Assembly: GCA_963728045.1 (NCBI GenBank)
Contig: CAVSIE010000002.1
Coordinates: 310,001-374,000 of the forward strand
DNA length: 64,000 nucleotides
Direction: 5' to 3'
Origin: VRUE01 sp963728045
GTDB taxonomy: Bacteria > Actinomycetota > Thermoleophilia > Solirubrobacterales > 70-9
Shown piece by piece: positions 43,710-51,809 of the stretch. The translations under genes were made by a program, and so were the position numbers. The notes under the pieces are model-generated. The model did not search any database. It saw only the letters and a list, made by a program, of their open reading frames with translations, and had not been told where the DNA came from. Position 1 is the stretch's first letter; every line of letters starts with the position of its first letter.

Positions 43710-44921
43710 TCAAGTGTGCAAATCGCACGAATCAGCACTCGCCTCAAGCCATCCACCGCCGCCCTTCAACGAGTCCAAAAGTGCTTGGCCAACGCTAGCT
43801 CCTCCCAGTCGTTGATAAAGCAGGAAGAATAGGTCGCGCGTGCGAAGGATCAGCACGTTGTTGCGTCGAGCATGGGCGAGAACATCGGGTGATACAGGTA
43901 GAGAGCGCTGCTCGGCATCGGCGCCGTCAGTGTTGCGGAAGACATTGACGACCAGCAGTCCAGACATCTCCTCTGGCTTGAGGTCATGCTGGTCGCGATG
44001 GTCGTCAACTTGATTCACATTCTGACGTTTGACATGGCCGCCAATCCCCTTAGCCTCAGCCAGAGCTATGTCACCTTCGGATGACACCAGCCAGAAATCC
44101 TCAGCGCCGGTGTCTTTCCGGTCTTCGGCTGACACATCGGTGTCCTCCAACACCAAGTTCAGCGCCTCAATGATCAGCGACTCTAGTGTCGAGCCGGAAG
44201 CATGACCTAGAAGATGGCGAAAGTTGCGGAGGCGAGTGGCCCTGGCCTGAGCCTCTTCTGCCTCAGTTCGCAATGTCTCTATATGTCTAAGCAGATCCTC
44301 CTCGCCTGGGAGGAAAAGGTCTTCAACGTACTGTGGAAAGATGGCTTCCGATCCCGACCGGTGACCTTCGACCGCGCGAAGCACGGAACCAATCACTGCA
44401 TTATAAGACACTGTGAAATCACCAACGAAATAGGGAAGCACATAGATGTGTCCCTGCCCAACCGCCTCGGCAAAAGCCGCTACTCGATCTGGTTCGCCAC
44501 CAATAGCGATAGTGGCCTCAGTAGGGGAGTTCAGGTAGGTATTTGAGCGACCGTACGCTGTGAGGTAGTCGGTGAAGACGGGGTCTAGCACGGGCGTAGG
44601 CACGGGAGGAACGAATTGACTCCATCCAGAGCCGTCCTGCAGCAACTGGTCAAAGAGCATTCGGTCCGGCCCTTCGATCCTCCCCGGGTAAAGCGACACG
44701 ACCGTTGTCCCAGAGCTGGCGAAAAGACGGAGAGCCCCGCCTAGCTCAGAAGCCTGAGGCTGGGACCCGAAGGGACTGACTACAACCAGGTATTCCAGGC
44801 CCTCCAAGCGTGCCGGCTCGGGGATTCCATCGGCGACACTCCAATGGATCAATTTCCATTCCGGGCCGATTTTCCAGTCCGGCGAGAAGTTGTTCGCGGT
44901 GATCACGATTCCGTTGGGCAT
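43710..44921 (-). CDS. Orphan PD-(D/E)XK nuclease-like protein of low GC
   Basis: The 403-residue protein has an N-terminal alpha/beta domain (GIVITANNFSPDWK, LEYLVVVSPFGSQPQASELGGALRLFASSGTTVVSLYPG), a middle domain to about residue 200, a coiled coil (about 205-240, LLRHIETLRTEAEEAQARATRLRNF) and a C-terminal domain with GAEDFWLVSSEGDIALAEAKGIGG: Asp 275 and Glu 289-x-Lys 291, the pattern of PD-(D/E)XK nucleases, with Gln 304 after it. GC is near 50-56% against about 70% around it. No partner methylase or helicase is adjacent. A defence function is a guess. Confidence 0.7.
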   Translation of the reverse strand: MPNGIVITANNFSPDWKIGPEWKLIHWSVADGIPEPARLEGLEYLVVVSPFGSQPQASELGGALRLFASSGTTVVSLYPGRIEGPDRMLFDQLLQDGSGWSQFVPPVPTPVLDPVFTDYLTAYGRSNTYLNSPTEATIAIGGEPDRVAAFAEAVGQGHIYVLPYFVGDFTVSYNAVIGSVLRAVEGHRSGSEAIFPQYVEDLFLPGEEDLLRHIETLRTEAEEAQARATRLRNFRHLLGHASGSTLESLIIEALNLVLEDTDVSAEDRKDTGAEDFWLVSSEGDIALAEAKGIGGHVKRQNVNQVDDHRDQHDLKPEEMSGLLVVNVFRNTDGADAEQRSLPVSPDVLAHARRNNVLILRTRDLFFLLYQRLGGASVGQALLDSLKGGGGWLEASADSCDLHT

Positions 44922-44930
44922 GGTCGAAGC

Positions 44931-45401
44931 TTATTCCGAGCCCCTTGCAAGGTCCGGTCTATTCGAGACAGACGTGGGGTCGCGAAGCGCCATCTCGAGC
45001 GCAGCCCAGATCCCCTTGCTGGCCTGCACTTGGACGAGGTCGTGGAAGTGACGGAAGAGCAGCGCACGGCGCGTCCGCAAAAGCGCCTCGAGGGACTCGA
45101 TCCCCGCGGCTCGAGGCAACATCACGTCGCAGTCGTGCACTTCACCGAGAACGCCCTGCAGCTCCCGGGCTGCGCGGCGGGCGGTGACCGCCTCGCCGCC
45201 GAAGCACTTCTCGGTGATCTCGAGGACGTAGCGCAGCCGCTTCGCCGCGATTCGCAGGTCATGCTGGGCGCTCGCCGCCCCAGGGTCGAGCGCCGGCTCG
45301 ACCAGTGCGCGCAGCTCGTCGAGCCGGGTCTGGACGATCCGCGCCGCGTTCGGCCTCAGAGGCCCCTCGGGCTCCAGGTCCTTCACCCTGCGTGCCTTCA
45401 C
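44931..45401 (-). CDS. CHAD domain protein, C-terminal-half type
   Basis: The 156-residue basic protein carries one CHAD half: HDLRIAAKRLRYVLEITEKCFGG, LQGVLGEVHDCDVMLPRA and LLFRHFHDLVQV. The conserved His, Arg and Lys of HxxRxxxKRLRY and the GxxxDxxV motif are those that bind polyphosphate in CHAD proteins. A usual CHAD domain is about twice as long, and the second half is the preceding gene. ATG 45401 overlaps that gene's stop (ATGA). Confidence 0.87.
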   Translation of the reverse strand: MKARRVKDLEPEGPLRPNAARIVQTRLDELRALVEPALDPGAASAQHDLRIAAKRLRYVLEITEKCFGGEAVTARRAARELQGVLGEVHDCDVMLPRAAGIESLEALLRTRRALLFRHFHDLVQVQASKGIWAALEMALRDPTSVSNRPDLARGSE

Positions 45402-45868
45402 AATGCCGGCTCGACCAGCTTCTCAAGGCGGCGGTGCAGCTTCTTCAGCCGCTTGCGCTTCACAAACGGGGCCAGCTCTTCGTTGGCGATCCGCTGCTCC
45501 TCTCGTAGCGACTCGACCAGGGCCTCGAGCGCGCCCCTGTCGGCCTGGGGCAGCTCGTCCGCGAAGCCTTCGAGCAACTCGATCGAGACGTCGCGGTCGC
45601 GGCGCTCCCCGAGCGCGTCGGCCAGCGCCTTGACCTGCTTCAGCGCCTTACGATGGCGCTTACGGGGGAAGCAGGGCTCGAACACCTCCATCGCGGCGCG
45701 CAGGCGGCGCGTCGCCACCCGCATGTCGTGGAGCCGCTCGATCTCATCGAGGTCGAGGACGCCGCGCGAGTGCTCGAAGACCTCTGTCGCTCGCACTTCG
45801 ACGACCCTTGTTGCGGCGAGCGCGAAGGGCTCGTCGCACTCGAGCTCGACCTCGCGGGCACGTGCCAC
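45398..45868 (-). CDS. CHAD domain protein, N-terminal-half type
   Basis: The 156-residue protein has HDMRVATRRLRAAMEVFEPCF (HxxRVxxRRLR), LADALGERRDRDVSIELL and a basic C-terminus (FVKRKRLKKLHRRLEKL), the first half of a CHAD fold. It is coupled to a second CHAD half by an ATGA overlap, so the two may form one heteromeric domain. Position 24 bp from ppx and near ppk1 and pst supports polyphosphate binding. Confidence 0.88.
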   Translation of the reverse strand: MARAREVELECDEPFALAATRVVEVRATEVFEHSRGVLDLDEIERLHDMRVATRRLRAAMEVFEPCFPRKRHRKALKQVKALADALGERRDRDVSIELLEGFADELPQADRGALEALVESLREEQRIANEELAPFVKRKRLKKLHRRLEKLVEPAL

Positions 45869-45892
45869 GCAAGGCAGGCTAGCCGACCGAGC

Positions 45893-46801
45893 TCAGGCTG
45901 CGAGCCGCGCCGGCGAGGAGCCGTTGGCGCTGCCGTTGAGCAGGTCGAGGATGACGCCCTCGCGCAACCCGCCCTTGCCAATTTGGAGCGGCTGGCCGAG
46001 CAGCTCGGAGAGCTTCTCGAGCAGCAGCACGCCGGTGGCGAGGATCCGCACCCGTTCAGGATCGAGCTCGAAGCGGCGTGCGACGTCGGCCGCAGGGTCA
46101 CCGCAGAGGACGCGGATCCCCCGCTCGAGGGTCTCGTACTCGAGCACGGCGCCAACCAGGCGGCGCAGCGAGGTCGCGCTGCCGCCGACCGCCACCGCCT
46201 GCGCCGGTCGCTCGATCTCGACGCCTTCGAAGATCTCCTCGATGCGGTCGCGGATCTTGCGGATCTCCGCCGCCGAGGGCGGGTCCGATGCGATCAGCTC
46301 ATCAGCGAGGACGCCGGAGCCGACCCGCCAGGAACGGACCTCCTCCACGCCGCCGGACACGGTGCCGAGGATCACCTCGCTGGAGCCGCCGCCGACGTCG
46401 ACCACCCCGACCTTGCCCTCGACCGGGTGGCCCAGCGTCTTGGTCGCGCCGATGAATGAGAGCCGTCCCTCCTCCTCGTCGCTGAGCACATCCACCGGGA
46501 CGCCCGAGGCAGCAGCGATCGCCTCCGCCACCTCCGTCCCGTTGCTTGCCTCGCGCACCGCCGCGGTCGCCACCGAGCGGATCGTCTCCGCCCCCAGCTC
46601 CCGCGCCAGGCGCACCTGCGTCGCGACGACCTCGCAGACCTCCTCGACCTTCTCCGGCAGGATCGCCCCGTCCGGGTCGAGCGCCTTGTTGATCCGCGTG
46701 TAGGCCCGCTGCTCCATCACCTTCTTCAACTGCCCGTCCACGGGCTCAGCGACGAGCACGCGCGTCGTATTACTGCCTATATCTATGGCGGCGCAGAGCA
46801 T
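45893..46801 (-). CDS. ppx: Exopolyphosphatase (Ppx/GppA family)
   Basis: From ATG 46801 (TTG 46816 is an alternative) the 302-residue ASKHA-fold protein has the phosphate 1 motif AAIDIGSNTTRVLVAE, the SVATAAVREASNG segment, EEGRLSFIGA, the phosphate 2 motif VGVVDVGGGSSEVILG and VGGSATSLRRL. The short form lacks the C-terminal HD-like domain of E. coli Ppx, as usual in actinobacteria. It hydrolyses polyphosphate or pppGpp from the end. A strong hairpin separates it from phoU. Confidence 0.94.
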   Translation of the reverse strand: MLCAAIDIGSNTTRVLVAEPVDGQLKKVMEQRAYTRINKALDPDGAILPEKVEEVCEVVATQVRLARELGAETIRSVATAAVREASNGTEVAEAIAAASGVPVDVLSDEEEGRLSFIGATKTLGHPVEGKVGVVDVGGGSSEVILGTVSGGVEEVRSWRVGSGVLADELIASDPPSAAEIRKIRDRIEEIFEGVEIERPAQAVAVGGSATSLRRLVGAVLEYETLERGIRVLCGDPAADVARRFELDPERVRILATGVLLLEKLSELLGQPLQIGKGGLREGVILDLLNGSANGSSPARLAA

Positions 46802-46861
46802 GCGGGCGTCTTTCAAATGTTCCCAGAGACATCGGATCTCACACGTGGCTCGCGCGGGTGG

Positions 46862-46915
46862 CCCGGGGAGGGAGGTCGAGGACGTAGACCTCGCCCGCAG
46901 GCCTCCCTCCCCGGG
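46862..46915. terminator. Strong hairpin between phoU and ppx
   Basis: CCCGGGGAGGGAGG (46862-46875) pairs perfectly with 46902-46915; inside, CGAGG and CCTCG form a second short stem with a 7 nt loop. It lies 17 bp after the phoU stop on the minus strand. It probably ends or attenuates pst-phoU transcription before ppx; no T tract follows. Confidence 0.6.
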
Positions 46916-46932
46916 ACAGGACCCGCGCGCCG

Positions 46933-47625
46933 CTACGCACTGGGATGTGAGGCGTCCTCGAACTCCCGAAACAAGCCCGTAACCACGAAGGCGACCTGCT
47001 CGCCGATGTCGACGGCGTTGTCGCCGATCCGCTCAATCGCCCGTGCCGCCAGCAGCATCGTCATCGCCCACTCGCGCTTGTCGGCGTCGTCGCCGATCTC
47101 GAGTGCCAGGTGGAAGCACTCGCGGTTGAGGTTGTCGACGACGTCGTCCTGGCGCACCAGGTCGCGGGCCATCTCCACGTCGCGGCCCTCGAAGGCACGC
47201 TTCGACTGGCTGATCAGAGTGCGGGTCTGTTTGCCCATCGTCAGGATCCGGCTCACCATCTCCGGGTCTGCTGGTGGCTCGTTGCCGCTCAACGGCAAGA
47301 GCTTGCAGACGTTCACGCACTGGTCACCCATCCGCTCGATGCACTTCAGGATGTGCAGCAGGGCCGAGATCAGCCGCAGGTCAGTCGCCACCGGCGACTG
47401 CGTCGCCAGCAGCGTGATCAGCGCCTGATGTACCTCCAGGTAGCGGCCGTCGATGCGGTCGTCGTCGGCGATCACCAGCTGGGCCAGCTCGACGTCCTGT
47501 TGTTCAACCGCCTCCATCGTCCGCTCCAGCGCTCCGTTGACCAGGTCGAGGCCGCCGAGGGCGCTCGCCTCCAGCCGCTCCAGCTCTTCCTGGTAGTGGA
47601 TCCGCGTTTCGGTCGCGGGGTTCAT
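46933..47625 (-). CDS. phoU: Phosphate signalling protein PhoU
   Basis: The 230-residue protein consists of two three-helix PhoU repeats with the metal-binding motifs: LVIADDDRIDGRYLEVHQALITLLA in the first and VRQDDVVDNLNRECFHLAL in the second, plus LISALLHILKCIERMGDQCVNVCK and ARAIERIGDNAVDIGEQVAFVV. It couples Pst transport to PhoR/PhoB signalling. Its start shares TGATG with the pstB stop. Confidence 0.96.
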   Translation of the reverse strand: MNPATETRIHYQEELERLEASALGGLDLVNGALERTMEAVEQQDVELAQLVIADDDRIDGRYLEVHQALITLLATQSPVATDLRLISALLHILKCIERMGDQCVNVCKLLPLSGNEPPADPEMVSRILTMGKQTRTLISQSKRAFEGRDVEMARDLVRQDDVVDNLNRECFHLALEIGDDADKREWAMTMLLAARAIERIGDNAVDIGEQVAFVVTGLFREFEDASHPSA

Positions 47626-48530
47626 CAGCCGACCTTGCCGGAGACGTAATCCTCGGTGCGTTGGTCGGACGGGTTGGTGAAGACTTTCTCAGTCTCGTCG
47701 TACTCGACCAGGCGACCCCACCGGTTGTCCTCGTCGGCATCGAGCTCGACCATGAGGAAGGCGGTGCGGTCGGAGACCCGCGCCGCCTGCTGCATGTTGT
47801 GGGTGACGATGACGATCGAGAACTCCTCCTTCAGCTCGACCATCAGGTCCTCGATCTTGCCGGTGGAGATCGGATCGAGCGCCGAGCAGGGCTCGTCCAT
47901 CAGGATCGTGTCGGGCTCGACCGCGATGCAGCGGGCGATGCAGAGGCGCTGCTGCTGACCGCCGGAGAGGCCGAACGCGTTGCTGTCGAGCCGGTCCTTG
48001 ACCTCCTCCCAGAGCGCCGCCCCGCGCAGTGCTTTCTCCACCGTGCCATCGAGGTCGTCCTTGCGGCCGAGGATGCGCGGGCCGAAGGCGACGTTGTCGT
48101 AGATCGACTTCGGGAACGGGTTCGGCTTCTGGAACACCATCCCGATCAGCTTGCGGACCTGCACCGGATCGACCTTGGGGTCGTAGAGGTCCTCGCCGTG
48201 GTAGAGCAGCTCGCCCTGCACTTCGGCGCTGGGGATCAGGTCGTTCATCCGGTTGAGGCAGCGCAGCAGGGTGCTCTTGCCGCAGCCGGAGGGGCCGATC
48301 AGCGCCGTGACGTCCTTACGGTGGATGTCCATCGAGATTCCCTTGACCGCGGCGACGCCGCCGTAGAGCACGTCAACGCCCTTCAGCTCGAAGACCTTCT
48401 CCCTGTGGGAGCCGGCCGAGCGATGCTGGAACTCGTCCGGGCGGACGGCGATCGCCGCTCGCTCCGCCGCGGCTTCGCGCGTTTCGCGGCCGGTGCCCGC
48501 TCTGCTCTCGTCCTGCGTCATCTCGCTCAC
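47625..48530 (-). CDS. pstB: Phosphate ABC transporter ATP-binding protein
   Basis: The 301-residue protein has an about 45-residue polar leader (GTG start; a shorter start is possible), then the PstB ATPase: Walker A LIGPSGCGKSTLLRCLNRMND, GMVFQKPNPFPKSIYDNVAFGPR, signature LSGGQQQRLCIARCI, Walker B ILMDEPCSALDP and VTHNMQQAARVSDRTAF. It energises high-affinity phosphate import. It is 10 nt after pstA. Confidence 0.97.
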   Translation of the reverse strand: MSEMTQDESRAGTGRETREAAAERAAIAVRPDEFQHRSAGSHREKVFELKGVDVLYGGVAAVKGISMDIHRKDVTALIGPSGCGKSTLLRCLNRMNDLIPSAEVQGELLYHGEDLYDPKVDPVQVRKLIGMVFQKPNPFPKSIYDNVAFGPRILGRKDDLDGTVEKALRGAALWEEVKDRLDSNAFGLSGGQQQRLCIARCIAVEPDTILMDEPCSALDPISTGKIEDLMVELKEEFSIVIVTHNMQQAARVSDRTAFLMVELDADEDNRWGRLVEYDETEKVFTNPSDQRTEDYVSGKVG

Positions 48531-48540
48531 CCTAGTCCAC

Positions 48541-49476
48541 CTACCATCTCTGCTCGTAACGATTTCGTAGCCAGATCGCGAAGGAGTTCATCGCCAGCAG
48601 GACCGCGAGCATGACGATGATCCCCGCCGCCGCCAACGCCTGAAACTCGTCCTGCGGCTGCACGGCGTAGTTGAAGATCTGAACCGGCAGCGCCGAGTAG
48701 CCCGAGAGCGGCGTCGGGTCGAAGGTGATGAACACCGTCGCCCCGACCAGCAGCAGCGGCGCCGTCTCCCCGAGCGCGCGCGAGACGGCGAGGATTACGC
48801 CGGTGGCAATGCCCGGGATCGAGGCCGGCAGCACCTGGCTGCGGATCGTCTGCCACTTGGTCGCGCCCAGCGCCAGCGAGCCCTGACGGATCGAGTCGGG
48901 GACGGCGCGGATCGCCTCGCGGGCGGCGATGATCACCATCGGCAGCACCAGCAGCGCCAGGGTGAGCGAGCCGGCGATGAGGATGAAGCCGAGGTCGAGC
49001 GGGCCGCGGACGATGAAGGCGAGACCGAGGATGCCGTAGATGATCGAGGGCACCGCCGCGAGGTTCTGGATGTTGACCTCGATCAGTCGGTTCCACCACT
49101 TCGACTTGTCGGCGTACTCCTCGAGGTAGATCGCGGCCCCGACGCCGACTGGGACAACGAAGAGGATCACCCCGGCGATCAGCTCCAGCGAGCCGATGAT
49201 CGCCGGCCGAAAGCCCGCTTTCTCGGGGAAGATCTGCGAGGGCGGATTGGTGAAGAGGTCGGAGCTGAATGCCGGGGCACCCTTGACGAACGCCTGGATG
49301 AGGAGGGCGGCGAGTCCGGCGAGCGCGATCAGTACCGCGAGCAGCAACAGGCCGGCGAAGGCGGCGTTGAGGACGACGTCGCGGCGAGGTTGATCGCGCA
49401 GCATGGCCGCTGTGGTCGCGCGGGCGCCGGCGACAGCAAGGCGGTTGCGGGGCGCAGCGCCCCCCGGCCCGTTCAC
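48541..49476 (-). CDS. pstA: Phosphate ABC transporter permease PstA
   Basis: The 311-residue protein has six membrane helices and the ABC permease loop ALGATKWQTIRSQVLPASIPGIATGVILAVSRALGETAPLLL, typical of PstA, with SIIYGILGLAF before it. The GTG start overlaps the pstC stop (GTGA). Confidence 0.96.
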   Translation of the reverse strand: MNGPGGAAPRNRLAVAGARATTAAMLRDQPRRDVVLNAAFAGLLLLAVLIALAGLAALLIQAFVKGAPAFSSDLFTNPPSQIFPEKAGFRPAIIGSLELIAGVILFVVPVGVGAAIYLEEYADKSKWWNRLIEVNIQNLAAVPSIIYGILGLAFIVRGPLDLGFILIAGSLTLALLVLPMVIIAAREAIRAVPDSIRQGSLALGATKWQTIRSQVLPASIPGIATGVILAVSRALGETAPLLLVGATVFITFDPTPLSGYSALPVQIFNYAVQPQDEFQALAAAGIIVMLAVLLAMNSFAIWLRNRYEQRW

Positions 49477-50390
49477 TCGTAGACCTCGCGGTACCTGCGG
49501 ACCAGCCTGATGCTGAGGAGGTTCATCATCAGCGTCATCACGAAGAGGACCGTGCCAACGGCGAACACGGACTTGTAGTCCAGCGTGCCGGTGGCGATGT
49601 CACCGGTGGCGGTAACCCCGATGTAGGCGGTCATGGTCTGGACCGACTCGATCGGGTTGAGGGTGAAGTTGGGTGTCGAGCCGGCGGCGAGGAGGACGAT
49701 CATCGTCTCGCCGACGGCGCGCGAGGTCGCCAGCACGATCGAGGCGACGATCCCGGAGAGCGCCGCCGGGAAGACCACGCGGGTCGCCACCTTGAGCTTG
49801 GTCGCGCCCATCGCGTAGGCGCCTTCGCGCAGGCCGTGCGGCACTGCGGACATCGCATCCTCGGAGATCGAGGCGATGATCGGGACGATCATCAGGCCGA
49901 TGCCGAGCCCGCCGGCCAGCGCCATGAACGGCTTGCCGGCGGCGCCGCCGAGGAACTCCCCCGGCCAGAGCGGCACGATGATCTCGGGCAGGATGAAGCT
50001 GGCGGCGAAGAAGCCGATCGCGACCGTGGGGATGCCGGCGAGGATCTCGAGCACCGGCTTCACCGTCTTGCGCACCCGTGGAGACGCGTACTCGCTGAGG
50101 TAGATCGCGGAGCCGATCCCGATCGGGATCGCGAACAGCATCCCCCAGAGGGTCACGTTGAGCGTACCGGCGACGATCGCCAGCACGCCGAAGCTGGGCG
50201 GCTCGAACTGCGGCGCCCACTTGGTGCCGAAGAGGAACTCGTCGATCGGGACGATCTCGAAGAAGCCGATCGTCGGGCCGATCAGGGAGATGACGATCGC
50301 CGTCGTGGTGAGGACGGAGAGGATCCCGCAGGCGGCGAGAAGGCCGTGGATGGCCTTCTCGCCGTAGCGGGGTTTGGACGCCTGCAGCAA
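49473..50390 (-). CDS. pstC: Phosphate ABC transporter permease PstC
   Basis: The 305-residue protein has six membrane helices. Typical segments are WGMLFAIPIGIGSAIYLSEYASPRVRK, LAGIPTVAIGFFA, and the coupling loop AMGATKLKVATRVVFPAALSGIVASIVLATSRAVGETMIVLLAAG. A TTG start follows the pstS stop without a gap. Confidence 0.96.
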   Translation of the reverse strand: MLQASKPRYGEKAIHGLLAACGILSVLTTTAIVISLIGPTIGFFEIVPIDEFLFGTKWAPQFEPPSFGVLAIVAGTLNVTLWGMLFAIPIGIGSAIYLSEYASPRVRKTVKPVLEILAGIPTVAIGFFAASFILPEIIVPLWPGEFLGGAAGKPFMALAGGLGIGLMIVPIIASISEDAMSAVPHGLREGAYAMGATKLKVATRVVFPAALSGIVASIVLATSRAVGETMIVLLAAGSTPNFTLNPIESVQTMTAYIGVTATGDIATGTLDYKSVFAVGTVLFVMTLMMNLLSIRLVRRYREVYE

Positions 50391-51344
50391 CTAACCGAGT
50401 TTCGCGGTGGCGCCCTTGGACGCTTCCAGCTGCTCTTCGGTCAGCGGGATGAAGCCGACCGCTTCGGCGACGCTGTTGACGTTGTCGAGGTAGTAGTCGA
50501 CGAATGCCTTCACCTGCGGTTCTTCCAGCGCTTTGTCGCTGGGATAGATGAAGAGTGGCCGGCTCAGCGGCACGTAGGTGTCGTTCTGCGCGGTCTCCAC
50601 TGAGGGAGCGACGCAGCCTTTGCCGCCGTCTACTTCCAGCGCCTTCAGCGCGTCTTCGTTCTCCTGGTAGAAGGAGTAGCCGAAGTAGCCCATGCCGCCG
50701 GGGGCTCCCTCGACGCCGGTGACGGTGGCGTTGTCGTTCTCGCCGACGTTGTTGTAGTCCTGGCGTGAGGCGCCCTCCTCACCGTTGATTTCCTCGGTGA
50801 AGTAGTCGAACGTGCCGGAGTCGGTACCGGGCCCGAAGAGCTGCAGCTCCTCGTCGAATTCCTCTTTCAGACCAGGGATCTGGCTCCAGTTGGAGAGGCT
50901 CGAGTCGGGGCCCCAGATCGCGCCGAGCTGGTCGACGGTGAGGCAGTTGACCGGGTTCTCCGGGTTGACTACGACGGTCAGCGCGTCGGTCGCGACCCGC
51001 ACCTCCTCGAACTCGATCCCGCCTTTCTCGCATGCTTCCACCTCTTCAGGCTCGATCGCGCGGGAGGCGTCGGAGATCGCCGTCTCGCCGGCGCAGAACT
51101 TTTCGAAGCCGCCGCCGGTGCCGGAGGTGCCGACCGTCACTTTGACGTCGGAGTTTTCGGCTTCGAACTGCTCGGCGACCGCCGCGGTCAGTGGCGCCAC
51201 CGTGCTCGAGCCATCGATGCGGATCGATCCGGAGAGGTCGCCCCCGCCTCCGCTGCCGCTGCTTTCGTCGTCGCCACATGCCGCCACCCCGAGAGCCAGG
51301 ACAGCCGCGGAGGCGATGACCATGAGCCACTTAGAGATAGTCAC
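50391..51344 (-). CDS. pstS: Phosphate-binding lipoprotein PstS
   Basis: The 317-residue protein has a lipoprotein signal peptide with lipobox LGVAAC and a Ser/Gly linker. The binding protein follows, with SIRIDGSSTVAPLTAAVAEQF, VGTSGTGGGFEKFCAGE (phosphate-binding Ser/Thr/Gly loop), ISDASRAIEPEE, LGAIWGPDS and FGPGTDSGTFDYFTEEI. It captures phosphate outside the membrane for PstCAB. GTG 51344 is preceded by AGAAGGAGA. PHO-box-like repeats lie about 105 nt upstream. Confidence 0.97.
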   Translation of the reverse strand: MTISKWLMVIASAAVLALGVAACGDDESSGSGGGGDLSGSIRIDGSSTVAPLTAAVAEQFEAENSDVKVTVGTSGTGGGFEKFCAGETAISDASRAIEPEEVEACEKGGIEFEEVRVATDALTVVVNPENPVNCLTVDQLGAIWGPDSSLSNWSQIPGLKEEFDEELQLFGPGTDSGTFDYFTEEINGEEGASRQDYNNVGENDNATVTGVEGAPGGMGYFGYSFYQENEDALKALEVDGGKGCVAPSVETAQNDTYVPLSRPLFIYPSDKALEEPQVKAFVDYYLDNVNSVAEAVGFIPLTEEQLEASKGATAKLG

Positions 51345-51449
51345 TCTGTCTCCTTCTGGTTTGTTGCTCCAAATTGCGGCCCACGGGGGCCGATGCCAGA
51401 GCCACCTTCTCAGCGGCCTCGCGGCAGCTTGTTACGTGCGTGTATCGCG

Positions 51450-51471
51450 GATGTGAAAAAGATGTAAAAGG
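51450..51471 (-). promoter_or_regulatory. PHO-box-like direct repeat upstream of pstS
   Basis: Two 11-bp units, GATGTGAAAAA (51450-51460) and GATGTAAAAGG (51461-51471). On the gene strand each reads TT(C/T)ACATC after a T run. It lies in the 141 bp between the small regulator gene and pstS. Confidence 0.5.
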
Positions 51472-51485
51472 CGGGAGAAGGCGGG

Positions 51486-51773
51486 TCACCCGTCCGGCGA
51501 GAAGCGGTAGCCGATGCCGCTGTGCGTGTGGATCAGCCGCAGTTCCGGCATCGCCTCGCCGAGCTTGGAGCGCAGGCGGCTGACGTAGACGTCGACCGAG
51601 CGGTCGTCGCTGCGCGGCTCGCCGCCCCAGACCTGGGCGTAGAGCTCCTCGCGGGTCATGATCCGCTGCGGGTGCTCGGCCAGGGTGGCGAGCAGCTGGA
51701 GCTCCCGCATGGTCAGGCTCAGGGGTCGCCCGTCGACCAGCGCCGCGTGCTCCTCCAGCCGAATCTCCAGCAT
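51486..51773 (-). CDS. Receiver-less PhoB/OmpR-type DNA-binding protein
   Basis: The 95-residue protein is only an OmpR/PhoB winged-helix domain: SLTMRELQLLATLAEHPQRIMTREELYAQVWGGEPRSDDRSVDVYVSRLRSKLGE and RLIHTHSGIGYRFSPDG. There is no receiver domain and no open frame for one upstream; the gene starts with its own ATG, 36 bp after the preceding response regulator gene. It lies directly upstream of pstS and has three PHO-box-like units before it, so it is a likely additional pho regulator. Confidence 0.88.
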   Translation of the reverse strand: MLEIRLEEHAALVDGRPLSLTMRELQLLATLAEHPQRIMTREELYAQVWGGEPRSDDRSVDVYVSRLRSKLGEAMPELRLIHTHSGIGYRFSPDG

Positions 51774-51809
51774 CCTGCCGAGGATCGCCGCACACGGCGG
51801 CCGGCCGGG

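Noticed and set aside
43700..43725. GTGC-AAATC-GCAC inverted repeat near the end of the orphan nuclease-like gene
   Set aside because: Only 4-bp arms, and it overlaps the gene's last codons; too weak to claim as an element.
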